Shown here: piece after piece, positions 8,571-18,527 of the stretch
Layout of the letters: every line of letters begins with the position of its first letter
Position numbering within the stretch: the first letter of the stretch is position 1
From: Perlucidibaca piscinae DSM 21586
GTDB lineage: Bacteria; Pseudomonadota; Gammaproteobacteria; Pseudomonadales; Moraxellaceae
DNA: 64,000 nucleotides
Reading direction: 5' to 3'
Assembly (NCBI RefSeq): GCF_000420045.1
Contig: NZ_ATUE01000007.1
Coordinates: forward strand, 1 to 64,000
Position numbers and translations under genes: made by a program
Notes under the pieces: generated by a model
Told to the model about the DNA's origin: nothing
The model's database searches: none
What the model saw: only the letters and a program-made list of their open reading frames with translations

Positions 8571-9122
8571 TCAGGTCGTGCGCGCCCGCCACAGCACTTC
8601 CTGGCCGCCATCCTCGCGTGCCAGCTGACGCGCCAGCACGAACAGGTAGTCAGACAGGCGATTCAGGTACTGCACGGCCAGCGGGCTGACTTCTTCCAGA
8701 TCAGCCAGCGTCAACGTGCGGCGCTCGGCTCGGCGGCAGATGGTGCGCGCCATGTGTGCCTGTGACGCCGCCAGCGAACCGCCGGGCAGGATGAAGTCCT
8801 TCAGCGGCGGCAGATGCTCGTTGATGGCGTCGATGGCTTGCTCCAGCCGCTCGATGTAGGCGGCGGTGAGCATCCGGTGACCCGGAATGCAGAGCTCGCC
8901 GCCGACATCGAACAGGTCATGCTGCACATGGGTGAGCATGTCCTGCGCCGGATGCTGCTGCGGCAGCTGGGCACGCAGCAGGCCGACTGCCGCATTGGTT
9001 TCGTCGACCGTGCCGTAGGCCTCGACCCGTGCCGCGTCCTTGCGAACGCGGCTGCCGTCGCCGAGCCCCGTACTGCCGTCATCGCCGGTGCGGGTGTAGA
9101 TCCTGGAGAGGCGGTAGCCCAT
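8571..9122 (-). CDS. ATP:cob(I)alamin adenosyltransferase, PduO type
   Basis: The 183-residue cytoplasmic protein transfers the adenosyl group of ATP to cob(I)alamin or cob(I)inamide, making coenzyme B12. The N-terminal ATP-binding loop IYTRTGDDGSTGLGDGSRVRK and the later RTICRRAER and NRLSDYLFVLAR segments are signatures of the PduO/MMAB family rather than the CobA/BtuR family. The gene starts 12 bases after the TonB-dependent receptor stop, so both share the cobalamin riboswitch transcript. It ends at a bidirectional terminator. Clustering with the receptor points to salvage of imported corrinoid. Confidence 0.93.
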   Translation of the reverse strand: MGYRLSRIYTRTGDDGSTGLGDGSRVRKDAARVEAYGTVDETNAAVGLLRAQLPQQHPAQDMLTHVQHDLFDVGGELCIPGHRMLTAAYIERLEQAIDAINEHLPPLKDFILPGGSLAASQAHMARTICRRAERRTLTLADLEEVSPLAVQYLNRLSDYLFVLARQLAREDGGQEVLWRARTT

Positions 9123-9134
9123 GGTGTCCTCGAC

Positions 9135-11216
9135 TCAGAAGGTGTATTCGATGTTGACCAGCAGGTTTCGGCCCGGCAGCGGATAGGCGTTGTACTTGCC
9201 TTCCGAGGTGCCCCACGGATTCATGACCAGGGTGCCAAAGGGCAGGCCGCTGCTGGCAGCATAGTCGTACTGGTCACGCTCGTCGGTCAGGTTGCGCACC
9301 GTGCCGGTGACGCGCCAGTTGCCCTGACGATAGCGGATTGCCGCATCGCTGCGCACCATGACAGGTGCACGACGGCCGAAGGAGTTTTCGTCATCGTTGT
9401 CGAAATGGCGGCTGCCGGTGTAGTTGCTCGACACGGCCAGCTGCCAGCGTGCGTTCAGATCATGAGTCAGCTGCAGCTGTGCCAGATGACGCGCCACCAG
9501 CGGCACATCATTGCCCTTGTTGGCGCCAGCGCTGAAACGTGCGCGCTGGAAGGTGGTGCTGGCATCCAGGCGCGTGGCTCCTGTCAACGGCGCACCGACA
9601 CTCAGCGAGATGCCTTCACGACGCGTCGGATCGATGTTGTCGTTGGTGAAGGTCTCGTTGCTGAAGTAGATCTCGTTGCGCAGCCGGTGATGGAAGGCAT
9701 CCAGGCGAATGTCCGTCTTGCCTGCGCGGGTCTGGGCATAGGCCGTCAGGTTCTTGCCGACTTGAGGGCGTAGTGGGGAAAACGCGCGTGGATCAGAAAA
9801 GCCGGGAAATCCTAAACCAAACCCTTCAAATAGGTCATCGACGGTCGGCAGGCGGACATTACGGGCAATTCCCAGGCCAACCTGTGTTTGCGGGCTGATC
9901 TGCTGGCCGACTGCTGCCTCGTAGAGCGAAGCCTTAAGGGTTGCATTGTAAGGAGCTGCCTTAGCATCTCCGCCACCAAATGGATCAGCGCTTTCGTCAT
10001 AACGGTCCCGTGCTCGCAGCCGTGCACGAGTCTCGCGCACACCCAGCGTTACGGACGTGTTGCCGTTTCGCAGTGTCTGGTGAGCATAGATGCTCTGATT
10101 GCGTGAAGTGATGTTGAGCCTGTGGATGGCGTCTGCGTTTTCATCGGCCTTGCGGTCTGAGTCATAGTCGCTCAGCTGCAGGTCGACGCCGATCGTGAGT
10201 GGGCCGCTCCAGTTCGCAAGTCGTGCCTGCTGTTCCAGTCGTGGACTGAGGCTGGTTGTCTGCAGACGTGTGTCGATGTATCGAGAAAAAAAAGGATCAA
10301 CAAAAAGGGCGCGCTGCTGCTTCTGGCGATGTGCTGCTTCAAGCACCAGCGTGGTGTCCGGACGGAGCACGGCTCGCCAGCCGACGGTTCCCTGCAAGCG
10401 CTCGGTATCCGCATAGTCCAGCTGAGAGCTGGCTTCACGCGGGCTGTCATTGAGCTGGTCTTCCCGAGCCGTCACGCTGCGGAAGCCGGGCAGACCGGTA
10501 TCCTGTCGCGAAGCCTGGAAGCTGCCATACAGTGACTGCCTTTCCGTCAGGTCCAGCTGCAGCTTGCTGCCAGCTTCGATGCGATTGGCTTGACTGTTGT
10601 CACGGTAGCCATCGGAACGGCTGTGCTTGATGAACGTCTGGCCAGCGATTCGGCTGGCGGCAAACTGGCTGAGCAGTTGCGCTTCTTCCGTGTCATAGCT
10701 GCCAGCCCCAAGGGTGATACGCGTGCGATTGATGCGCTGGTCGCGGGTGATGATGTTGATCGTGCCACCGACTGCACCATCTCCATACAGCACGCCTCCG
10801 GAGCCGGGCAGGATTTCGATGCGTTCGACCTGATCCAGTGACAGGGCGCCGATGTCGGTGGCGCTGGAATCGATGTCGTTCTGACGACGTCCGTCAATCA
10901 GGATCAGGGTGTTCTGCGCCGCCGCAGGACCAAAGGCGCCGAGGTCGACAATGGCCTCCGAGCTGTTGACGCCGAAGAGGGAGCGCACCTGAAGGCCGGG
11001 AACCTGACGCAGCAGGTCGGGCAGGGTCTGCGCCGTGGAGGTTTCGATCTGCTCGCGAGAGATCACTCGCAGGGACTGGGCACCGGCTTGTTCCGTGAGT
11101 CGGCTGGCGCTGACCACGATGTCGGGCAGGGTGTCATCAACGGGGACATCGTTTGCTGACGCGATGAGGGATATGCCCAGCGCCAGCGGCGCCAGGGTAA
11201 AAGGCAGGTATTTCAT
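9135..11216 (-). CDS. btuB: TonB-dependent vitamin B12 receptor, BtuB type
   Basis: The 693-residue outer-membrane receptor has a signal peptide (residues 1-21). The TonB-box-like stretch PDIVVSA follows at 30-36. The plug domain holds EQIETSTAQTLPDLLRQVPG, LILIDGRR and VERIEILPGSGGVLYGDGAVGG, and the 22-strand barrel ends in terminal Phe (VNIEYTF). It imports cobalamin using TonB energy. Assignment to B12 rests mainly on the cobalamin riboswitch 130 bases upstream and the adenosyltransferase downstream. The barrel between about 9760 and 10340 looks less GC-rich than the rest and contains a run of eight A/T bases. GGAG lies about 13 bases before the ATG. Confidence 0.9.
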   Translation of the reverse strand: MKYLPFTLAPLALGISLIASANDVPVDDTLPDIVVSASRLTEQAGAQSLRVISREQIETSTAQTLPDLLRQVPGLQVRSLFGVNSSEAIVDLGAFGPAAAQNTLILIDGRRQNDIDSSATDIGALSLDQVERIEILPGSGGVLYGDGAVGGTINIITRDQRINRTRITLGAGSYDTEEAQLLSQFAASRIAGQTFIKHSRSDGYRDNSQANRIEAGSKLQLDLTERQSLYGSFQASRQDTGLPGFRSVTAREDQLNDSPREASSQLDYADTERLQGTVGWRAVLRPDTTLVLEAAHRQKQQRALFVDPFFSRYIDTRLQTTSLSPRLEQQARLANWSGPLTIGVDLQLSDYDSDRKADENADAIHRLNITSRNQSIYAHQTLRNGNTSVTLGVRETRARLRARDRYDESADPFGGGDAKAAPYNATLKASLYEAAVGQQISPQTQVGLGIARNVRLPTVDDLFEGFGLGFPGFSDPRAFSPLRPQVGKNLTAYAQTRAGKTDIRLDAFHHRLRNEIYFSNETFTNDNIDPTRREGISLSVGAPLTGATRLDASTTFQRARFSAGANKGNDVPLVARHLAQLQLTHDLNARWQLAVSSNYTGSRHFDNDDENSFGRRAPVMVRSDAAIRYRQGNWRVTGTVRNLTDERDQYDYAASSGLPFGTLVMNPWGTSEGKYNAYPLPGRNLLVNIEYTF

Positions 11217-11344
11217 TGAGGTGCTCGCTCCAAACTGTCGCCTTCCCGCAGACAGTGATTCCGGGAAAGGCCAGCACGAAGCGGGGCGGCACGTGGCGTG
11301 CTGCCCTCAACGTCGCAAAGCGCCCTCCGCGCTGGCCGTGAATG

Positions 11345-11518
11345 TCATCGGTCGGTCTCCGGGCTGTCTGGCTGGCTTGCGCCGAGGCCGCTCACCTTCC
11401 CATTCGGAGGAACAGTGGTTTTCGAGCGGCTTGACCAGGGTCACCGTTGCGGGGGCAGCGTCGGACTTGCACCGACTTCCCATCCGTGCGGACACGGACC
11501 AGCGTGAGCTGAACACCA
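11345..11518 (-). promoter_or_regulatory. cobalamin (adenosylcobalamin) riboswitch
   Basis: Read on the minus strand, the region contains the conserved core (11441-11481) with GGGAAGTCGGTGCAAGTCC followed by CCCCCGCAACGGTGA. It also has CCACTG (11413-11418) and the B12 box AGCCCGGAGACCGACC (11350-11365). These elements are diagnostic of the cobalamin riboswitch and lie in the right order. It should repress the receptor and adenosyltransferase when cobalamin is plentiful. The expression platform lies in 11217-11345 but I could not resolve the switching helices. A small hairpin (11234-11239 with 11251-11256) close to the start codon is one candidate. Confidence 0.96.
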
Positions 11519-11529
11519 AGGACGTGCGC

Positions 11530-11559
11530 ATTGTCGGGCGTTGACAACCGCTTGTCCAA
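11530..11559 (-). promoter_or_regulatory. candidate sigma-70 promoter of the riboswitch transcript
   Basis: On the minus strand TTGGAC (11554-11559) is followed after 18 bases by GACAAT (11530-11535). A start near 11523 would place the 5' end just before the riboswitch P1 helix, which fits well. The -10 hexamer is imperfect. Confidence 0.5.
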
Positions 11560-11592
11560 CATCGTGCCCGCAGTCATGACCTCGCGAGCATG

Positions 11593-11616
11593 AAAAAGCC
11601 GGCGCAGGGCCGGCTT
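11593..11616 (-). terminator. terminator of the acyl-CoA synthetase gene
   Basis: An eight-base stem, AAGCCGGC (11596-11603) with GCCGGCTT (11609-11616), and a five-base loop are followed on the minus strand by a run of T. It separates the acyl-CoA synthetase gene from the riboswitch promoter. Confidence 0.85.
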
Positions 11617-11666
11617 GCATCAGGGATTTCGTCGCGTGCATCCGGATGCAGGTGCTGCCAGGACGT

Positions 11667-13316
11667 TCAGGCAGTAGGCAGCACATACCCGGCCAGCTGC
11701 TCGCGCAGCTTGACCTTCTGCATCTTGCCGGTGGCGCCGAGCGGGATGGCATCGACAAAGACCGCGTCATCCGGGATCTGCCACTTGCTCAACTTGCCCT
11801 GGTAGAAGGCCAGCAGCTCTTCCTTGCTGACGTCGGTACCCGGTTTCTTCACCACCACCACGATGGGGCGCTCGTCCCATTTCGGGTGCTTCATGCCGAT
11901 GCAGGCGGCCATGGCCACGGCCGGATGCGCCATGGCGATGTTTTCGACATCGATGGAGCTGATCCATTCCCCTCCCGACTTGATGACATCCTTGCTGCGG
12001 TCGGTGATGTGCAGATAGCCCTCGGAATTGATCGTGGCCACGTCGCCGGTGGGGAACCAGCCGTTGACCAGCGGATCGCCGCCTTCGCCCTTGAAGTAGC
12101 TGCTGACGATCCAGGGGCCTCTGACCAGCAGCTCGCCCTGTGCGACGCCATCGTGGGGCAGGGCATTGCCTGACTCGTCGACGATCTTCAGGTCGACGCC
12201 AAACACCGGTCTGCCCTGGGTGCAGAGAATCTTCAGCTGTTCCTCGGGCGACAGACTCAGGTGCTTCTTCTTCAGTGTGCACAGCGTGCCCAGCGGCGAC
12301 ATCTCGGTCATGCCCCAGGCATGCAGCACGGTCACGCCATAGTCGTCCTTGAAGGCCCGGATCATCGCGGGCGGGCAGGCCGAACCTCCGATGATGGTGC
12401 GTTCCAGCGTGCTGAAACGCAGCTGGTGCTGCTGCAGGTGGCCGAGCAGCATCTGCCAGACCGTGGGTACGCCGGCGGCCAGGGTCACGCCCTCGGCCTC
12501 GATCAGCTCGTAGACCGACTTGCCGTCCAGTGCCGGCCCCGGAAACACCAGCTTGCAGCCGACGGCAGCCCCGATGTACGGGATGCCCCAGGCGTTGACG
12601 TGGAACATGGGAACTACCGGCAGCACGGCATCGCGAGCCGACAGGCCCATCACGTCGGGCATGGCGGCGCCATAGGCGTGCAGCACGGTGGAGCGGTGGC
12701 TGTAGAGCACTCCCTTCGGATTGCCGGTGGTGCCGCTGGTGTAGCACAGGCAGGCGGCGGCGTTTTCATCCAGCGCCGGCCACGTGTACCAGTCCGGTTC
12801 GCCGGCGATCCAGGCTTCGTAGGCGAGCAGATTGGGGATGCCGCTGTCGGCAGGAAGCGCGCTGCCGTTACAGAGGGCGATCCAGCGCTTCACGCCCGGG
12901 CAGTGCGCATGAATGGCCTTGATGATGGGCAGGAAGGTGAGGTCGAAGCAGAGTGCCTCGTCTTCGGCGTGATTGATGATCCACGCCACCTGCTCCGGGT
13001 GCAGGCGCGGATTGATGGTATGCAGCACGCGGCCGCTGCCGGACACGCCATAGTAGAGCTCGAAATGGCGATAGCCGTTCCAGGCCAGCGTGCCCACCCG
13101 GTTGCCCTCGGGAATGTCGAGACGATCGAGCGCATGAGCGACCTGACGCGCGCGTTTCGCGGCATCGGCATAGGTGTAGCGATGGATGTCACCCTCGACG
13201 CGGCGACTGACAATCTCGCCATCGCCGTGGAAGCGCTCGGCGAAATCAATGAGGTCGGCGATGAGGAGGGGACGGTTCTGCATTTGACCCAGCATGACAG
13301 GCTCCGTGGCAGGCAT
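11667..13316 (-). CDS. fatty acyl-CoA synthetase (AMP-forming), AlkK/DmdB-like
   Basis: The 549-residue adenylate-forming ligase activates a carboxylic acid with ATP and CoA. The P-loop YTSGTTGNPKG (about residue 194), the WGMTEMSP motif, GWFPTGD and the C-terminal lysine motif GATGKMQK are all present, so it should be active. The subgroup resembles medium/long-chain AlkK-type and DmdB-type ligases; the true substrate cannot be read from sequence. A fadL gene lies upstream on the same strand, suggesting uptake followed by activation. Two starts are possible: 13316, or the ATG at 13295, which has a better-spaced GGAG. Confidence 0.9.
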   Translation of the reverse strand: MPATEPVMLGQMQNRPLLIADLIDFAERFHGDGEIVSRRVEGDIHRYTYADAAKRARQVAHALDRLDIPEGNRVGTLAWNGYRHFELYYGVSGSGRVLHTINPRLHPEQVAWIINHAEDEALCFDLTFLPIIKAIHAHCPGVKRWIALCNGSALPADSGIPNLLAYEAWIAGEPDWYTWPALDENAAACLCYTSGTTGNPKGVLYSHRSTVLHAYGAAMPDVMGLSARDAVLPVVPMFHVNAWGIPYIGAAVGCKLVFPGPALDGKSVYELIEAEGVTLAAGVPTVWQMLLGHLQQHQLRFSTLERTIIGGSACPPAMIRAFKDDYGVTVLHAWGMTEMSPLGTLCTLKKKHLSLSPEEQLKILCTQGRPVFGVDLKIVDESGNALPHDGVAQGELLVRGPWIVSSYFKGEGGDPLVNGWFPTGDVATINSEGYLHITDRSKDVIKSGGEWISSIDVENIAMAHPAVAMAACIGMKHPKWDERPIVVVVKKPGTDVSKEELLAFYQGKLSKWQIPDDAVFVDAIPLGATGKMQKVKLREQLAGYVLPTA

Positions 13317-13455
13317 CGGTTCCGGGATATGACCGATGTTTCTTGAGTACGGACCGAGTATGGCAATGCCGGACGGGTGTGACCAGTGGGTCTGTAGCTG
13401 CGCTTTGGGAGGGTTTTGCCGAGATCGTTCTTTGTTCTGACAGGCTCAAATGAAA

Positions 13456-13477
13456 GAGCCCGGCGGGTGCCGGGCTC
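13456..13477 (-). terminator. fadL terminator
   Basis: A perfect nine-base stem, GAGCCCGGC (13456-13464) with GCCGGGCTC (13469-13477), has a four-base loop. On the minus strand it is followed by a short T-rich stretch (CTTTCATTT). It lies just after the fadL stop. Confidence 0.8.
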
Positions 13478-13503
13478 CTGTTGCCTCAGGTCAGATCAGG
13501 TGA

Positions 13504-14754
13504 TCAGAACTTGAGGGTGTATTGCACGCCGTAGATGCTGGCGGAGTTCTGGAAGGTGGCGGCGTAGCCATCTGCCGGACGATTCACGTCAGCACGCTCT
13601 TCATCAATGTACATGTAGGACACATCCACCACCTGGTTCGGTGTCAGTGCATAACCTGCACCGACGCTAGCTACACGGCGGTCGCCACTGGGCAGACGGA
13701 CGCCTCGATCGGCCGGAGCTACCGGGGTGTTGTCATAGGCGAGGCCGGCACGAACGGTCAGCTTGTCATCCAGCGCGTGGCTGACGCCCACGGCATAGGC
13801 CATGGAGTCTTTCCAATTGAACTCTTCGGACTGTGCGCCGAGAAGTGAGCCGTTATCAACATCTAGGCTTTTGAATCGGCTCCACCTTGTCCAGCTGCTT
13901 GTGGCATGCAGTTTGGTTTTCTGAGAAAGGGCATGGGTAATACCAAGCTCTACACTTTCTGGTGTCGAGATGGCGGTACTCGCGTCAAACTCCCCTGCAG
14001 CCGGTCCAAATCCAACGCCGAGGCGAATTTCACCGTCATCGATCTTGTATTTGACCTTGGAGCGGTAAACCAGACCAACTTGGGTGTTTTCTGTCACGTC
14101 TGAATGCAGTGCGAGATTGAAGCCATAGCCCATGTCATCGCCTTCAATTTGAACACGACCAGCATTCTTGCCAAGGGCAAATGCACCAAGTGCGTCAGCG
14201 GGGTTGCTGCTCAAATAGGCTTCGAGCTTGTTAATGGTCGCGCCGACACCAACGGACAGTTTGTCATGAAGCTTGTAGCTCACTGTAGGTTGGACGGTCA
14301 TGATCTTCACGTCACTTTTATTGCCCAGGTAGCGACCAGCAAAGCCATCGTTGTGATTGGTCTTGAGGCCGAAGCCGCTATATGCGCCAACGCCCCAGGC
14401 CCAGCCGCCTTGATCACCTGAGGTAAAGTAGCCTGATGGGATGAAAGAGTGAGGAACAATGTCGCCTTTGCTATTGCCAGTTGCAGCCAATGCTGGGGGA
14501 GCAACGCTTTGATTCTTGATCTTCGTGTCCGCATCAATGAACGACACGTTGGTGGTGATCTGCGCCTGCTTCAGCTTGTGCATGGCGGCGGGGTTGTTGT
14601 AGACCACGGAGGCATCGACAGCGTCGGAGGCACGTCCGGCATTGGCGGTGCCATTGGCGGAAACGCTCTGCTCGCTCAGCGCGAAGCCGGCGGCGGAGGC
14701 CTGGGCGGCGAACCCGGCGGCCAGAATGGCCACGGTCAGTTGATTCAGCTTCAT
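13504..14754 (-). CDS. fadL: outer-membrane long-chain fatty acid / hydrocarbon transporter, FadL family
   Basis: The 416-residue protein has a signal peptide cut after QASA (about residue 23). The mature N-terminus AGFALSEQSVSANGTANAG and the DASVVYNNPAAM segment are FadL hallmarks. The barrel ends in a terminal Phe. FadL proteins carry hydrophobic substrates across the outer membrane by lateral diffusion. GAGGG at the proper spacing favours the start at 14754 over one at 14778. The segment at about 13860-14560 is visibly richer in A/T than its flanks. The acyl-CoA synthetase downstream is the natural partner. Confidence 0.95.
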   Translation of the reverse strand: MKLNQLTVAILAAGFAAQASAAGFALSEQSVSANGTANAGRASDAVDASVVYNNPAAMHKLKQAQITTNVSFIDADTKIKNQSVAPPALAATGNSKGDIVPHSFIPSGYFTSGDQGGWAWGVGAYSGFGLKTNHNDGFAGRYLGNKSDVKIMTVQPTVSYKLHDKLSVGVGATINKLEAYLSSNPADALGAFALGKNAGRVQIEGDDMGYGFNLALHSDVTENTQVGLVYRSKVKYKIDDGEIRLGVGFGPAAGEFDASTAISTPESVELGITHALSQKTKLHATSSWTRWSRFKSLDVDNGSLLGAQSEEFNWKDSMAYAVGVSHALDDKLTVRAGLAYDNTPVAPADRGVRLPSGDRRVASVGAGYALTPNQVVDVSYMYIDEERADVNRPADGYAATFQNSASIYGVQYTLKF

Positions 14755-14861
14755 AATCGTTACCCTCAATGCATCCATAGCTGGAAATTAGTGCAAGATT
14801 AGGTAGCCCGATTCTTCTTCTCTACAGCGCTTTACGCACACTTTCGTTGCATTCGTGTGTC

Positions 14862-16151
14862 TTAAGCACCAACTTCGGGCTTCCTGCACAAGTATTTAGA
14901 TATCCAGAGAAAAAGTGCAAGTGCTGGAATCACGCAAATGGTGGAAAAAATGAAAAAGCCGTTGTAGCCCATGCCGGCGACCATGAAACCGGAGAATCCC
15001 CCGATAAGTTTGCCGGGCAGGGTGACCAGCGAGCTGAACAGGGCATATTGCGTGGCGGTATGGGCCTGATTCACCAGCGATGACAGCCAGGCCACGGCAG
15101 CGGCACCGAGAAAACCGCCGGACAGGTTCTCGCCTCCGATCACGGCGACGAAGACGCCGAGATCGCCGGGAAAATAGGACAGCAGAAGATACAGCAGGTT
15201 GCTGACGGCACCGATGATCATGCCGATCAGCAGCGTGGTGTGTATGCCCAGGCGCACGGCGCAGGCACCGCCAATGAAGGCGCCGGCGATGCCGACCCAG
15301 ACCCCGAACAGCTTTGAGACGCCGGCGATCTCGGTCTTGCTGAAGCCGCTGTCCAGATAAAAGGGCAGTGCCATCACGCCCAGCATCTGGTCCGAGATCT
15401 TGAACAGCCCGATGAACACCAGAATGCCCAGCCCCAGCCAGCCGGCGTAGCGCTGGAAGAAATCGTGAAACGGGGCCACCACGCTGTCGCGCACGGCGCG
15501 CAACCAGGGCTGTGCGGGCAGGGCCTCTGGCGCCGGCGGTTCGCTGGCCCACAGTGTCGACAGCATGATCAGTCCGACCAGCGCGGCCATGCCCTGGTAG
15601 ATCAGCGGCCAGTCGACGTGGTCGGCGAGCACGAGGGCCAGTGCACCGGAAACGAGCAGCGCCAGGCGATAGCCCAGCGTATAGGTGGCGGCCAGCGCGC
15701 CCTGCATCTCCGGCGGCGCGATCTCGATGCGGTAGGCATCCACCACCACGTCCTGGGTGGCGCCGGCAAAGCCGGCCAGAACGACCAGGGCAACGAACAG
15801 CGGCAGGGCGGTGGCGCTGGCGGGCGTGACGACACTCATGCCTAGCAGGGCTGCCGCAAGCAGGATCTGCGCCAGTAGCAGCCAGCTGCGTCGCCGCCCC
15901 AGACGCTGCAGCAGAGGCAGACGTGCGCGATCCACCAGCGGTGCCCAGAGAAACTTGAAGGCGTAGGCGAGGCCGGCGAGGCTGATCAGGCCAATGTCTT
16001 CGAGCGAGATGCCGCTGTCCTTGAGCCACACCGACAAGGTGCCGCCGACCAGCAGGAAGGGCAGGCCGGAGGCGAAACCGAACAGCAGCAGGGTGAAGGC
16101 GGCGGGCCGGGCAAAGGCGGCGCGCAAGGTAATGGCGGGCGTGTCGGTCAT
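14862..16151 (-). CDS. ampG: AmpG-like muropeptide permease (MFS)
   Basis: The 429-residue protein has about 12 membrane segments. It carries the AmpG-type signatures FGFASGLPFLLVGGTLSVWL, ISLEDIGLISLAGLAYAFKFLWAPLVDR and GATQDVVVDAYRIE. AmpG imports GlcNAc-anhydroMurNAc peptides for recycling, the substrates later processed by AmpD. E. coli AmpG (491 residues) has extra C-terminal segments that this protein lacks, so a different substrate within the family is possible. The start at 16151 (MTDTPAIT) is chosen because the upstream extension is basic and lacks a ribosome site. fadL follows 107 bases later on the same strand. Confidence 0.88.
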   Translation of the reverse strand: MTDTPAITLRAAFARPAAFTLLLFGFASGLPFLLVGGTLSVWLKDSGISLEDIGLISLAGLAYAFKFLWAPLVDRARLPLLQRLGRRRSWLLLAQILLAAALLGMSVVTPASATALPLFVALVVLAGFAGATQDVVVDAYRIEIAPPEMQGALAATYTLGYRLALLVSGALALVLADHVDWPLIYQGMAALVGLIMLSTLWASEPPAPEALPAQPWLRAVRDSVVAPFHDFFQRYAGWLGLGILVFIGLFKISDQMLGVMALPFYLDSGFSKTEIAGVSKLFGVWVGIAGAFIGGACAVRLGIHTTLLIGMIIGAVSNLLYLLLSYFPGDLGVFVAVIGGENLSGGFLGAAAVAWLSSLVNQAHTATQYALFSSLVTLPGKLIGGFSGFMVAGMGYNGFFIFSTICVIPALALFLWISKYLCRKPEVGA

Positions 16152-16249
16152 GACGGGGTCTCGAATCAGGCTGCGCCTACTGTAACGACAGAGCATGTGC
16201 CCGTGGACACGAGCCTCTGAAATGACTGGAAAAATTTTGCCGGTCTGCC

Positions 16250-16275
16250 CTTGAACGCCGGACTTCCATCCCCAT
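16250..16275 (+). promoter_or_regulatory. sigma-32 heat-shock promoter of groESL
   Basis: CTTGAA (16250-16255) and CCCCAT (16270-16275) are separated by 14 bases, an essentially ideal RpoH promoter. The expected start is about 85 bases before groES. Confidence 0.93.
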
Positions 16276-16366
16276 CACAAAGACAAGCCGGCAATCCAGG
16301 CTGGCAACCGATTGTGCGGTACCCGTGTCGGGGCCGCAGATTCACAGCAACCATGAGGAGGTTCCG

Positions 16367-16654
16367 ATGAAAATTCGTCCCTTGCACGACCGTGTCGTGA
16401 TCCGTCGCGTTGAAGAAGAAACCAAGACCGCTGGCGGCATCCTGCTCCCGGGCTCGGCGGCCGAGAAGCCGTCCCAGGGCGAAGTCGTGGCTGTCGGCAA
16501 CGGCATCATCAAGGACAACGGCGATGTCCGTCCGCTCGACGTCAAGGTCGGCGACAAGGTCCTGTTCGGCCAGTACAGCGGCAGCACCGTCAAGGTCGAC
16601 GGCGAAGAGCTGCTGATCATGAAGGAATCCGAAATCTTCGCGGTGCTGGGCTGA
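16367..16654 (+). CDS. groES: co-chaperonin GroES
   Basis: The 95-residue GroES lid subunit begins MKIRPLHDRVVIRRVEEE. The mobile loop ETKTAGGILLPGSAAEKP and the C-terminal LIMKESEIFAVL are intact. It forms the heptameric cap that closes GroEL. GAGGAGG lies six bases before the ATG; a longer frame from 16325 is rejected. groEL follows after 68 bases in the same transcript, driven by the sigma-32 promoter upstream. Confidence 0.99.
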   Translation: MKIRPLHDRVVIRRVEEETKTAGGILLPGSAAEKPSQGEVVAVGNGIIKDNGDVRPLDVKVGDKVLFGQYSGSTVKVDGEELLIMKESEIFAVLG

Positions 16655-16722
16655 GCCCGGTCCGCAGTCGTGAGCGTCGGTGACGCTCATCACGTTGAAC
16701 CCTGACAAGAGGAATAGCAAAA

Positions 16723-18357
<1,635 letters not shown>

Positions 18358-18381
18358 GCCCCCGGTCAGTCGACTGTTCGT

Positions 18382-18409
18382 GAAAAGCCCGGCCCGTGCC
18401 GGGCTTTTC
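18382..18409 (+). terminator. groESL terminator
   Basis: A perfect 12-base stem (18382-18393 with 18398-18409) has a four-base loop. The A-rich and T-rich ends form part of the stem, so it may act in both directions. Confidence 0.9.
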
Positions 18410-18527
18410 CGTTTCCGGTCCGGCGGACGGCATGGCCCAACTGACAGCCACCTGCGTAGAATCTGCCAATGGCGGTTGTCAGCCTGAGCCTATGCTCGGG
18501 ACATGCCCAGTTCACATGGAGATCATC

